A stretch of DNA of 64,000 bases from positions 32,810,074 to 32,874,073 of the forward strand of contig OY829653.1 in assembly GCA_963691815.1 (NCBI GenBank), read 5' to 3'. The translations under genes were made by a program, and so were the position numbers. The DNA is from Echiichthys vipera. Its lineage: Eukaryota > Chordata > Actinopteri > Perciformes > Trachinidae. Positions 19,880 through 30,454 of the stretch are shown piece by piece. Each line of letters begins with the position of its first letter. Positions within the stretch are counted from its first letter, which is position 1. A model generated the notes under the pieces. That model made no database searches. It worked only from the letters and a program-made list of their open reading frames with translations, and was not told the DNA's origin.

Positions 19880-20296
19880 TCTCATCATCCGTTTTTACTC
19901 TATCAGACTCTCGACTGAGAAAAGTAGAGGACGGCTTAGATGCAAATATAATGTACACACACAAAGGAGTTAATGCAGCGAGCTGTTTAGCAGTTCCAGA
20001 TGACGAAAACCCACATGACTGCATTCCACTGACAACGCAAGCCATTATAGTGAGACCCGACTTGCATGCAAAACCACAGGATCGACCAGACATTGACTTG
20101 TATGTATACGGCTGCTGTTTCAGAAAAGATAATGGAGGACTAAACGCAGCATGGGCAGTGGTTATCAAAGATCAGGGAAAGTTTGAGACACTAAGTACAA
20201 GAGAAGTGAAAGAAAAAACCGTCAGCTCAGCTAGCGGAAGTGATGGCAGTAACAGTAGCTTGTAAGCATGGTGAGGGAAAGAGAGTGAACATATAC
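19880..20296 (+). pseudogene. ERV RNase H fragment with changed catalytic residue
   Basis: An open stretch (19852-20265, continuing with one shift to 20296) reads the end of the RT connection and then RNase H. The first catalytic Asp of the family, expected within LYVDG-type wording, reads Tyr here (TAC; LYVYGC near 20100). The second motif, with the conserved Glu after AQLA, is present after a frameshift near 20230. The domain is cut at 20297 by a LINE tail and never resumes. In an intact virus the domain degrades RNA in RNA-DNA hybrids. Confidence 0.75.
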
Positions 20297-20349
<53 letters not shown>

Positions 20350-20755
20350 CTTTATTTATCCCCGAGGGGAAATGAGGTCATCGTAGCAGCGGTACAAAGC
20401 AATCAGAAGTACTAAAAATAAGATAAAATATAAAATACAAAATATGAACAACAATAAAATAAAATAAAAGTACAGTATCGCGAATGAGAACATTCACAGG
20501 CAGTATCGCAGATAAACACTATATTACAAAGTGCTGTGTGGATTTTAATGTGCAAGAGAGATAAAGGTGCATTTCAGTGATAGGTCACTTTGAGTAGTGT
20601 TAGTTTATTCCCTGAGCGTCGCTCAGCGTGGCTGTGCAGCGTTGTACAGTCTGATGGCAGGCATATGCAGACTCTGCATAGGCCAGTGCAGCAGTGCATT
20701 GTCAGTTGAAAGAGTGAGAGAGAGCAGGTTTTGTGACAGCTTCAGGTCTGCCTAT
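20297..20755 (-). mobile_element. L2-type 3' end nested in ERV RNase H
   Basis: Begins with about 13 GACA units (20297-20348), then AACTTTATTTATCCCCGAGG and an A-rich 3' UTR-like body ending near a GTCTGATGGCAGG motif. This is a minus-strand, 5'-truncated non-LTR element with a TGTC-repeat tail. It interrupts RNase H. The coding text that follows is integrase, so the ERV lost sequence here as well. Confidence 0.65.
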
Positions 20756-20779
20756 TAAGCATGAGGAGGAAATGAGGAC

Positions 20780-21270
20780 AGAGAAAATAGCTAAAATGAT
20801 GGCAACTATAGGTTTATCATGATTAGACTGTTTGCCTATGACATTATGCTCTAAGAGGGCTAGTGTGAACAGAGAAAAGAAATTTACCCCTTATGAGTTA
20901 TTTACAGGTCGCACCATCCCTGGACCAAGACACCAGGAAACGCTACAGCCAGGGGCCACACCAGGACTGGCATGGTCCTACGTGACTCAACTCCAAGGCT
21001 GGGTAAAAACATTGGCAGGAAGCCAAGGGGGGTCAGGACCAGTACCAGCCCCACTGACTTTGCTAGGAGAACCTTGGGTGTATGTAAAGACATTGAAAAG
21101 AAAGTGAACACACCCCAGGTGGACAGGACCCCATAAGGTAGTGGAGCAAACCTCCACAGCAGTAAAAATACAGGGAAGTGACAAGTGGATTCACCTTTCA
21201 AGGTGTAGACAGGGGGAGGAGCCCAAAAGGTCCTTAGATCAAGTCAGAACAGATCTAACCGATCAGGGTT
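20780..21270 (+). pseudogene. ERV integrase C-terminal fragment
   Basis: Reads the end of the catalytic core (FTPYELFTGR at about 20884-20913) and the C-terminal DNA-binding domain, with PRWTGPHKV and WIHLSRC. One stop (TGA after KRK near 21105) separates them. The zinc-binding N-terminus and the DDE residues are absent. The GP(Y/H) type C-terminal domain is characteristic of gamma-like retroviruses and many gypsy elements. Confidence 0.8.
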
Positions 21271-21520
21271 AAGGGACTTCTGTAAATACATATAATCTAT
21301 TATTGACTCACATACACCATTAGTAAAAACACCACAGTAGGAAAAAGAGTGAAAAAAAAAAAAAAAAAAAAGAGATCATTATTTTAGTGGCAATCTATCT
21401 CATATGCGCATGGTTTGATAATTGTTAGAGTTATGGAACTTGGCAGGCCACGTCCTTGGCATCACTTTAGACATCCAGGATTTTGTGGTCTCAGAGGAAT
21501 GATCACTCTGGTGAGTGATC
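21271..21520 (+). other. Region where env would be; only a remnant
   Basis: Only 250 bp separate integrase from the polypurine tract. There is a run of about 20 A and a short hydrophobic stretch (LVAIYLICAWF), possibly the tail of a transmembrane subunit. No envelope gene is present. Confidence 0.4.
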
Positions 21521-21532
21521 AACAGGGGGAAT
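21521..21532 (+). promoter_or_regulatory. Polypurine tract
   Basis: AACAGGGGGAAT lies immediately before the 3' LTR, the position and composition expected of the plus-strand primer. Confidence 0.75.
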
Positions 21533-22334
21533 TGAAGAATTAAAAATCAATGTGTGAAGTATAGTAATCATGTGTTAGCATGTGTATTAGTAATGATTAA
21601 TAAGAAGTGTGATAATCAATGTTTCAATTAATAATCATATGTTAACGTGTGTATTAGTAATGATTAATAAGAATGTGATAAGTGTGATTATTAGGTATGA
21701 TCATTTAAAGTGTGATAGTGATTATTAGTCCAAGCTCAAACTTTTGTTTCCAAAAGCACACAAACTTTTGACTCAAGCTTTTCTGCTTTCTCCAAAAGCA
21801 CAGGAACAGTAAGTCGGTCAAGGTCACAAAGACAATGAACTAGCCATGTTGCAAATATGCACCTGGCAAAGTTAGTTGAGATTAGGGAAATTGCTGTACG
21901 TGTTGTGCTTTCTTCACAGATAAAGAAGAAGACTCCTGCTATACAGAGCCTACTCCTACGCACAGGGAGGAAGATGGAGGCTGGAGCAACTGCTACTTCT
22001 GAAATACACACATGCACGCACAAGCGCACACATAACCACGCCTTTGTAACAAGTTTATATGCTGGAGTAGTTAGAATAGATATCAGAACTTCTTGACTCT
22101 GATCACGGGTACTGTGTGCTCACAGTTACTCTAGATAGAGAATAGAACATTTCTCCAGACGTCTGTATCATCCGATATCCTTCTGCTAATAAATGCCTGC
22201 TGGCGCACTAAACTACCAACGACTCTGCTGACTCCAGAAAGCCTCCTGTAGAATTTGAATTACGCAATATATAACTCTGTTAGGTCCTTTTGATTGGTGT
22301 GAAATTCTGAAAAGTATTGTGTAAAATTCCTACA
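21533..22334 (+). repeat. 3' LTR
   Basis: 802 bp, same ends as the 5' LTR (TGAAGAATT ... CCTACA). Differences by eye are A/T near 21621, a missing CT and one A/C near 21745-21766, and G/A near 21898. Followed by CTAT, the target duplication. Confidence 0.93.
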
Positions 22335-22413
22335 CTATCTATGCATATACCCATCTATGTATCTCTTTCTATCTATCTATATAGACATATATGTTTCTCT
22401 TTCTATCTCTCTC

Positions 22414-22451
<38 letters not shown>

Positions 22452-22575
22452 TATATGTGTATGTATATATAAATATATATGTATGTATATGTATGTTTGT
22501 ATATATAATATACATATGTATATATATATATATTGTATATATATTAAAAGAGAGATATATAACTTCACTTTGTAC
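22335..22575. repeat. Low-complexity TA/TATG/CTAT DNA
   Basis: Continuation of the CTAT-like microsatellite the ERV entered, then long TA and TATG runs. Overlapping open stretches here are low-complexity artefacts. Confidence 0.85.
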
Positions 22576-23645
22576 CAAAGGGTCATGTGGCCACCGAAGA
22601 TGTGCAAGATAGACAGCCAATGGGTTGGATAGGCTAGCGAACTCCTATATCAGGAAGTGGCTAGGCCTACCACGTTGCTTCTCCGACACAGGGTTGTTTG
22701 GGGAAACTTCGCTGCAACTGTCGATCCAGTCCATCACCCTGGGCTATAAGCAGGAGAAGGCCAGTTTGGTCCTGGAGCTGAAGGAATCGTCGGAACCTAC
22801 CGTGAGGAAAGCACTCGTACCCACCCGAACAGGCCGGAAGTGGCAAGCCGTGCCAGAGGTTGCAAAGGCCATCGGCAGGCTCCAACACCAGGAGATAGTT
22901 GGCAGGGTGCAAGTAGGGAGAACGGTGCTTGGCTGGGGAGATTATCCATGTCTCTGGTCCAAGGCCACGAAGAGGGAACGCAAAGCCATGGTCGTGGAAG
23001 AGGTGTCAAGGACAAACCAGGAGCAGTACACCATCAAGGCTGTCTCACAAGGTCGTCAAGGAAGGTTGACCACTTGGGAAGGCACCATCAAGAGGCCGAT
23101 CAGCTGGGCCGACCTGTGGAAGATGCCACAAGCCAGACTCAGCTTTCTCCTCTGGGCAACCTATGACACCCTGCCATGCCCCAGAAACCTCCACTAGTGG
23201 TTTGGCAAGGAGGAGAGCTGTCCCCTGTGCAGTGCACCCAACGCCAGCCTACAGCACTTGCTGTCTGGCTGCAAGACCACATTGAAGCAGGGCCGATACA
23301 GATTACGACACGATCAAGTCCTGACGAGACTGGCCAAATTCCTGGAGAACAGCAGACGAGAGGCCAACAACCAGCCCACATCCAAACAGCTGCTTGTCAG
23401 GTTTGTGAGGCCAGGGGAAAGCAGAGGAGACACCAGCCGACGAGGCCCCCGGAGTGCCGTCTCTGAGGCAAGGGACTGGAGCATGAGGGCTGACATCAGG
23501 AAGTAGCCCTGGAAGACCTGGCAGCTGAGTGCAGAGAGGCAGGCTGGTCCACTACCATCTACCCTGTGGAAGTAGACTGTTGGGGCTTTGCCGGCACATC
23601 AACAACGAGGCTGATATGAGATGTGGGAACAAAATTGCCAAAATA
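22576..23645 (+). mobile_element. HERO-like (R2-superfamily) LINE, 5' truncated (copy 1)
   Basis: The 3' portion of a LINE with a restriction-like endonuclease. It begins within the C-terminal part of RT and ends near 23645 after endonuclease-like wording. The second copy at about 57480-59240 shares the TGRK and RLQHQEIV text, so both belong to one family. No clear target duplication was found. Confidence 0.7.
22625..23506 (+). pseudogene. HERO-like C-terminal ORF with nonsense codon and endonuclease loss
   Basis: The first block (22625-23197) contains IRKWLGLPRCFSDTGLFG, RLQHQEIVGRVQ and TTWEGTIKRPISWADLW, and ends at a TAG where neighbouring wording suggests Gln (NLH-stop-WFG). In the same frame it continues with CPLCSAPNASLQHLLSGC (C-X2-C-X8-H-X4-C), the zinc motif that precedes the endonuclease in R2-type LINEs, then GRYRLRHDQVL and SMRADIRK. 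The catalytic PD-(D/E)XK part should follow. Instead the text jumps to the domain end (AECREAGWSTTIYP near 23530), so the nuclease core is deleted. Confidence 0.75.
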
Positions 23646-24291
23646 AACAGGTGAAGTAAAAGATGGATAATTTGTTCCTTTACTAACACCCACTTTTGTA
23701 CATAGCCAAATTATAAGTGACTGACAGGACTGTTTCTGTCATAGAACCATCTGCTACACTGTCCACTGCGCCGCAGACGAAGGCTTCAGAAGTAGATGGT
23801 AAATGCATTATACGCATTTCTGTTCTATTTAAACTTTTCTCTCATATACACCTTGCTTCTTTACATTCAAACCTAATTGATTGCTTTTTGTTGTCTGTCC
23901 TTCCCTGCAGAAACAGCTCTGCCAGCTGTGAAGAGACCTGTACCCCTTCCCAAGGAGGGAAGGGGGGCAGTTTCTTCTGTATCTATTACCGACAGCAGGA
24001 CCCCCGCCAACAGAGAGAGTTTTTTTTATCTGTATTCGCATTAAAGAATATAAGTGTGAATGTGTCGGCATATTTAGGTGGTGTATCAGTTAAACGAGAC
24101 GAATATTAATATTGTTTCTGAAGCGTAAAAATTATCAAAAGTTGCAGGAGTGAGACTCGACTCGTGTCTACTCCATCTCAGCCAAACCGGAAGTCCAATT
24201 ATTACTACTTGTTTTGATCAGCTGTTGTGCTGTTGCATATTGAGGCCTATTACTACTATTTACATTGATAAAATAAAGACACTACATGCAC
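23646..24291. other. No gene recognised
   Basis: A plus-strand open stretch at 23717-24109 has no recognisable domain. Bases 24240-24290 (ACATTGATAAAATAAAGACA) resemble 35888-35930, so a fragment of another dispersed repeat immediately precedes the L2 insertion. Confidence 0.45.
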
Positions 24292-24726
24292 TCCTTATTA
24301 TCAGGCTGCTCCCATAAATCTGTTAAGAGTGTCCAGTTGGTCCAAAATGCTGCAGCTCGTGTACTAATTAAAACAAATCGAAGAGAACATATTTCTCCTG
24401 TATTAGCCTCTTTGCACTGGCTACCTGTAAAATCTAGAATAGAATTTAAAATCCTTCTCCTTACCTACAAAGCTCTTACTGGTCAGGCTCCCTCTTATAT
24501 TAAAGAGCTCATAGTACCGAATTACCCGACTAGATCGCTGCGCTCTGAGAATGCAGGGCTACTTGTCGTTCATAGAGTTTCCAAAAGTAGAAATGGAGGC
24601 AGAGCTTTCAGCTACCAAGCTCCTCTCCTGTGGAACAAACTCCCAAATGTTATTCGGGAGGCAGACACTGTCCCCTTATTTAAAAGTAAACTTAAAACTT
24701 TCCTTTTTGATAAAGCTTACAGCTAG
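24292..24726 (+). pseudogene. L2 ORF C-terminal fragment
   Basis: About 144 open codons from LLSGC to FLFDKAYS, the terminal region of L2 polyprotein after the RT. No catalytic domain is included. Differences from copy 1 are scattered substitutions, without frameshift. Confidence 0.85.
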
Positions 24727-25508
24727 GGCTTACGATGAGACTTTATTCTGCTTAATTATGCTGCTATAGGCCTAGTCTGCCGGGGGATAATACTTTTCCT
24801 GATACTCTGAGCTTCTCTCCTCTCTGTCTGAATCATTCATGTCCCATCAATGCATGTTACTGATTCAGCTTCTTCCCCGGAGCTGTTTGTGCTTTGTCGT
24901 CTCGCAGGTCTCTGCTGATCGTGGTGGTGCTTGCTGCCGTGGTCCTACATGACGCTTCCTGCTGCTATTGTCACTGTTACTCATATATACTATCACTAGT
25001 TTAATAAACTATAAAATGTGTAGCTGTATCGTAGCTGCTATTGCCACTACTCATCATTGATCATGTTTGCCACCATAATTATTATCATTTTCATATTCTG
25101 TCACCTTAGCTGTGCTTGTTTCTACTATTCTGTTGTATTAACTGCCTTAACATATACGTTATATTCACATTACTATAAATATTATAGTTACTGTTAGGCT
25201 TTGCTTGCATCTCTGGAAGTGTGTCTGTCTGTCTCTCTCTGTCCATCTGTATGTCTTTTCTCTCTCCTTTTCTTCCTCCCCAACCGGTCAAGACAGATGG
25301 CCGTCCTCCACAGAGCTGGGTCTGTCTGACGTTCCTGCCTGTTATAGGGAAGGTTTTCGTTGCCACTGTACTCTACAGAGGTATTGTTGGGTCTATGTAA
25401 ATCATAAATAAGTCATTGAGTGTGGTCTTTACCTACTCTGTAAAGTGTCCTGAGATAACTTTTGTTATGATTTGACACTATAAATAAAATTGAATTGAAT
25501 TGAATTGA
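24292..25508 (+). mobile_element. L2-clade LINE 3' end (copy 3)
   Basis: A 5'-truncated L2 beginning in the C-terminal part of the ORF (LLSGCSHKSVKS), followed by the 3' UTR and ATTGA repeats at 25489-25508. It is nearly collinear with copies 1 and 2, so all three belong to one subfamily. The junction with upstream DNA is placed where similarity to copy 2 starts. Confidence 0.88.
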
Positions 25509-25886
25509 GGCTGAAAGGGGAAAGAGGGAAGGGGGTATGTATATATCTTTTGCTCATTTTAATTTACTTTAAAGTATTTCTCTATTTTTTATTAATATGT
25601 CTGTCTTTAATGAAGGCTGCTTTTTGACTTCCACTCTTCTGCACCTCCCCTCCACATGCAATAAGGAACCTGGATGGACAAGGGCCCTTGATGCTCCAAG
25701 AACCTGGACAAAATCCCCTCTGCCCGCCTGGAATGTCTTTAAACGAAATATCCCCTGTTTTAAGTTACATAGTATTTTTTATTTATATTTTATTCAAAAA
25801 TTTCTGAAAAAAATTGCAATAGAAATACTAGTTTTATTGTCAGTAATCAAAGTTCAAAGTATTTTACCCTATTCACCTGCAGTGTC
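25509..25886. other. No feature recognised
   Basis: AT-rich DNA between the L2 tail and the outer hAT element. I see nothing coding that I can support. Confidence 0.5.
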
Positions 25887-26643
25887 CAGAGATGGGCACT
25901 AGAGTTGAGGCTTGGACTCATGTCGCACAACGACTCGAGTCCGAGCCTCAACTCGAGACCCCTTTAAGTTGCACACAAATGAGACTTCAGACGCGACTCG
26001 GACTCGAGATTTGAGACTCGTGCACAATCTTTTTGTTTACATAGTGTTTGAAGCATCAACATCTGGAGCAGAAAGTCATTCTCTCCCACAGAGGTGCACA
26101 AGCCCCCACACTCCACCAATGACACATCACCTGCTGCTGCTGCTGACCAGGGTGAAGTTAGTTCAAAGTTGGATAATCAACGGACCCACCCCAGTCCCAG
26201 CCTATCCAAATATCCAACTTAAAACTAAGTTACTGCAGTTACATTACTGTTCGTCATATTGTTTGGCTTTAACTTAATTACTTCAGGCACAGCCGAAACA
26301 AAAGAATCCCTGAATGCAACGTCTGTGTATTAGACTCACTCATAAGCTATCCACGTTAACTTGCTACTAATGTTAGCTTTGTGAGGGATTCTCTTTTAGA
26401 CTGATGTTCATTGAATTACATATTATTGAAATGTGTTTTCTTGCTGCCATTAAACATCTCTTTTTTCCGGAGACAGACAGCAGCAAGGCTGACATTTTGA
26501 CAAACATAATGAGCAGTCAATTCAAAATACATGACTATAATACTATATAAATATATATCTATATCTATATATATAGATATATATATCTCTCAAATAAGTG
26601 AAAACAGCAAATATACATCCAAATTGACCATAACCATGATTAT

Positions 26644-27744
26644 TAGGGATGTCCGATAATATCGGCCCACCGATATTATCGGCCGATATTGAGTTAAAAA
26701 TGTAATATCGGGAATTATCGGTATCGGGTTTTTACATCCGATGTTAGTTCTGTAGGCTTCAGCATTTCCGAGTGTACCTGAATGCAACACGGGCCGTTAA
26801 CAGGCGCGTGCTTGATGACGTATAACACAACAACACGCTTCACTTGTAGGTTGCTAACCGTGGCTAACAAGCTTCAGCTCTCCCGGTGCATGAGATGTCC
26901 GTGGTTTGGAAGTATTTCCAAGTGTCATCTACTAACAGTAAATGTGCGCTTTGCAATGACTGCAAGGCGTCCGTTCTGAGAGGAGGAAACAATGCGTCTT
27001 CCTTTAAAACATCAAATTTGATCACCCACCTCAAGAAGAATCATGCGGAGTTAAACGCTACATCTGTGCAGCAAAGTGATGGAAAGAAGCAACAGCCGAC
27101 ACCGAGAAAAAACCTTTTTCTATCGTTCAAGATGCCGGATTCACCAAACGTGTGGAGTTCCTCGAGCCCCATTATGTCTGTATAACGCCCAGTCGCAAGT
27201 ATTTCTCAGACCAGTGCTTACCTGAATTGCACAGCATTGTTTACAGTCACGTCGAGAAGCTAATTTCTGGTGCTGTATCCGTTAGATCCAATGCAGGTTA
27301 GCATGTTGAGCTTAACTGCTAATTTATTGATTGTATTATTTGCCAAGTTCCGGCTCAGTCGTTACTCAGTCTGGGAAAAGAAAACTATGTTTGTTTACTA
27401 CTCTGGACTGAAGCTATGCATCTTCCTTGTGTTGATAATGTCTGTAGTGTGTTTGAGGCAAAATATTCTCTCTAAAAACACAAACAAATAAATGAATGGC
27501 ACTTTTTTCAATAACTTATTTTGTACAGACTGTGTTTACATTTGAAAAGCTGTGTTGCATTTATGTGTGCATCCAGTGGGGCATCACATAAAATTAGGCA
27601 TGTGTTAATTCCATAATAGGTGATATGTGGTGAATTTTGGTGTAAAAAGGCTGCATATATCGGTATCGGGTGATATCGGTATCGGAAATTAAGGGTTGGA
27701 CAATATCGGAATATCGGCAGAAAAGCCAATATCGAGCATCCCTA
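26644..27744 (+). mobile_element. Inner hAT element with BED finger, nested in the outer hAT
   Basis: Terminal inverted repeats TAGGGATGTCCGATA (left) and TAGGGATGCTCGATA (right, reverse strand). A perfect 8-bp duplication ATGATTAT lies at 26636-26643 and 27745-27752. Both ends carry clusters of CCGATA/TATCGG palindromic words. At 1.1 kb it is an internal-deletion derivative that keeps only the DNA-binding start of the transposase. Confidence 0.92.
26895..27185 (+). pseudogene. hAT transposase N-terminus with BED zinc finger
   Basis: About 97 codons, from a Met at 26895 or slightly upstream. VWKYFQVSS, then C-X2-C (CALC), then SNLITHLKKNH supplying the two His form a BED-type zinc finger, the DNA-binding module of hAT transposases and ZBED genes. 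The following Lys/Gln/Pro-rich linker ends at a stop at 27185. The RNase H-like catalytic core and the hAT dimerisation domain are missing. Confidence 0.8.
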
Positions 27745-28256
27745 ATGATTATATCATGCAGGATATCTACAGCCAGATGTGTCTGCCTCTAGGTTATTAT
27801 AAATGTCTTCAAATCCTCTAATGAGAGCAGGACCTGAAGTTTCAGGTGTCTGAAATTAGTTCCAGGTAAAAGTGCGTTCATTTACAGTAGATTATAAACT
27901 GTCGTTAGTTGGGACCTTGGGTATTTATACAATACAGTTGCACTGCAACTCTATTTTATTATTTATTAAAACCATAAGAGACTTCATTAGGGCTTGCTGC
28001 TGCCCTTAGAGACTTGAGACTTGACTTGGACTTAGAAAGTAACTTGTGACCATCTCTGGAAGTGTCTCGATTTGATGTCAAATTTCCATGTTTATTTATT
28101 CTGAAGATTGTCTGATAAACAACAAAATGCATTAATTTACGTTGATGTGAAAAGAGCCATGAGTATATCAAGGTCTTACAATGCTACAATGTTTTGCTAG
28201 TATTTTTGTCCACATACTGCATTTTACTTATTTCTATTAATAAGTAAGAATATAAA

Positions 28257-28479
28257 TGTTAACAGAGTTTGGTTTCACAGCTTAACGTATCACACTGCAC
28301 GCTTTGCTCTCTTTGTGTGAACAACCGCAATCACGGCACACACTAGTTTTATTCTGTACAGCTACAGGTAATCAACAGAACAGTCACATGACCACATTAC
28401 GTCGTCAACATAAATCAGAGCCGTAACAAAACAAGACTCATTCATAAAAGGGGCACAATAATTAATTAATGAGAGCACA
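28257..28479 (-). repeat. Copia 3' LTR
   Basis: On the plus strand it runs TGTTAACAGAG ... GAGAGCACA, so it is bounded by TG and CA. It lacks a 5-bp GTGAG-type segment present in the 5' LTR (AACAGTCAC versus AACAGGTGAGTCAC). Next to it internally, reading the minus strand, AAGTGGGGGTTTTGATAGA is the likely polypurine tract (about 28480-28500). Confidence 0.88.
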
Positions 28480-28611
28480 TCTATCAAAACCCCCACTTGC
28501 TCACATTTAAGGAGGAATCTATTCTCTAATAAACATTGTACAATTCATAAGAAAAATCAAACATTTCATCTCTAATACATACTGTACAGATTCATAAGAA
28601 AAACAAACCTT

Positions 28612-29973
28612 TCATGTGCCAAACAAAAACATTTCAAACTTTGTCAGCTTCAATTTTGTAGCAGGCTTGGTTAGTATATCTGCAACCACATCGTTTGTTG
28701 GGCAGTACTCCAAGCTTATCTTGTCTCCTATCAGAGACCTTATGAAGTGGTATTTAATATCCATATGCTTACACCGTTGTCGATGAACAGGGTTTTTGGC
28801 TAAGGCGATAGCGCCTTGATTGTCTTCATAGACATTACATTTGTACTTTTGACCATCAAACCATTCTAACAGCTGTTTCAAGTATAAGCATTCTTGCAAA
28901 GTCGCAGCTAATGCCATATACTCAGCCTCACAGGTGGACAATGCGACTGTAGGCTGTCGTTTAGTTTTCCATGTAACCAGTGGGCCGTTTCTGTTCAAGC
29001 TAAAGCAGTACCCTGTCGTACTTTTTCGATCACTAGCATCAGCAGCCCAATTAGCATCACTGTAAGCATGCATTTCTCCATCTTCTCTGTATTTTCTGAA
29101 ACAGAGTTCTTTGTTTTGGGTCCCTTTTAAATACCTTAAAACATGCTTGACAGTTTGCCATTGTTCAACAGTTGGTTTGGCAAAATACTGAGACAGTTTG
29201 CTCACTACAAAGCTTAAATCTGGCCTGGTACAGGTTGCCAGATAGATTAAGCTACCGACTGCCTCCCTGTATTTTGTGACATCCTCCGTTTCTTCAGCAT
29301 CATCACTGTAGTCTAATTTCTGCTCACAGGTAGTGGCTCTCGGTCTACAGTCCAGCATCTGAAACCTTTCAAGTATTTTCTGTACATATTCACATTGTGT
29401 CATCTTCACACAATCACCACTTTGGTCGAAGTCAATACCCAGAAAATGAGCTAGCTTACCAAGATCTTTCATGCTAAACTTGGACTTCAGCATTTCCTTA
29501 ACACAGTTCAATACATCATCGTCACTGGCAGCAATAATCAAATTATCTACCCATATGATTATGTGCACTTTTTCTTTGTCAGTTATTTTGCTATAGACAC
29601 AATGATCAGCTGGGTTTTGCACAAACTTCATCTCACATAAATAGTCATGCAACATTTTGTTCCAGTTGTGCCCTGACTGTTTCAGTCCATACAGAGATTT
29701 CTTTAGTTTACACACTAGTTTACTGTTTCCCTTCGCTTTAATTTCATAACCTTCAGGCTGTTCAATGCATATTTCATGTTGGATAGGGGCATGTAAATAA
29801 GCAGTCTTTACATCCATCTGGTGGACAATCAGATTGTTCTGTGCTGCTTTCTGTGCAAGCACCCTAATGCTTGTCATGCTGGCCGTAGGAGAGAAAGTCT
29901 CGTCATAGTTCACACCTCTTTTGGCTATACCCTTTTGCAACATATCTTGCCTTGTATTTATCTGTTCCATCAC
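28612..29973 (-). pseudogene. Copia reverse transcriptase and RNase H
   Basis: 453 open codons. RT begins with NYDETFSPTASMTSIRVL and continues through HQMDVKTAYLHA and GLKQSGHNW. The catalytic box that is YVDD in active copia elements reads WVDN, so the second Asp is Asn. RNase H follows, with YSDANWAAD, KSTTGYCFSL, STCEAEYMALA and EDNQGAIALAKNP. It ends TKFEMFLFGT. The enzyme would copy element RNA inside virus-like particles. The changed box and upstream frameshift argue that it is inactive. Confidence 0.88.
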
Positions 29974-30440
29974 TGTTCTTTTTGATTGCGTAGACCCATT
30001 TGCCCCCCACTACATCTTTGCCCTCAGGTATAGTGGTCAGGGTAAAAGTTGAATTCTCCTCTAGTGACTGTACTTCTTCGTCCATAGCATTAGCCCACTT
30101 TTCTGCATTTAAGGAAGTTACAGCTTCTTTGTATGTCTGAGGCACATTACACATAAGTCTGTAACTATAGTCAACATCGGCCATGTCTTCTTCAAAACTG
30201 CAAATATTGTCACCATAGTAATCTGGCTTTCTCCTCTCTCTTTCAGGGTAGTGCCTTTCTATGGGGTCTTCTCTCTGTTCTTCCATTTTTACTGTCAGTG
30301 TCACACTCCACTGTGTCATTTTTTGTGTCAACTTCTTGGCTTTCTGCCTTCTGGGAGCCAAAAGGTGTGGGTTTCACAGATAGTTTTTTACTTTGGATTT
30401 CAAGATCATCATCTTCAGCATCCAGCATTTCTTTGTTCAT
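29903..30440 (-). pseudogene. Copia integrase-RT linker and RT start
   Basis: An acidic linker (30243-30440) followed by 29903-30361 with EAVTSLNAEKWANAMDEE, TTIPEGKDVVGGKWVY and YKARYVAKGYSQ, the typical entry to copia RT. A frameshift near 29950 connects it to the main RT ORF. Confidence 0.8.
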
Positions 30441-30454
30441 TCTAGATGTAAACT

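Larger units (their letters stand above)
12870..22334 (+). mobile_element. Endogenous retrovirus with near-identical LTRs, gutted interior
   Basis: Two LTRs (12870-13673 and 21533-22334) are flanked by a 4-bp duplication CTAT (12866-12869 and 22335-22338) inside a CTAT-type microsatellite. The order is LTR, tRNA-Trp primer site, splice donor, gag, pro, parts of pol, polypurine tract, LTR. RT, the RNase H tail, the integrase catalytic core and env are missing, and gag and pro are frame-shifted. Four LINE-derived pieces are nested inside (16728-17519, 17520-17826, 19328-19560, 20297-20755). The copy cannot make a functional virus. Integrase C-terminal and gag features resemble gamma/epsilon-like fish retroviruses. 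Confidence 0.92.
25887..28058. mobile_element. Outer hAT-type non-autonomous element
   Basis: Terminal inverted repeats CAGAGATGGGCAC at the left and CAGAGATGGTCAC (reverse strand) at the right. They are flanked by an 8-bp duplication, GCAGTGTC at 25879-25886 and GAAGTGTC at 28059-28066 (7 of 8). The subterminal parts are rich in GACTCGAG and GACTTGGAC words, typical of fish hAT MITEs with this end. About half the length is a second hAT element (26644-27744). No transposase of its own is visible. Confidence 0.82.

Noticed and set aside
22369..22620. Tyr/Ile-rich open frames
   Set aside because: Translations of TA and TATG low-complexity DNA.
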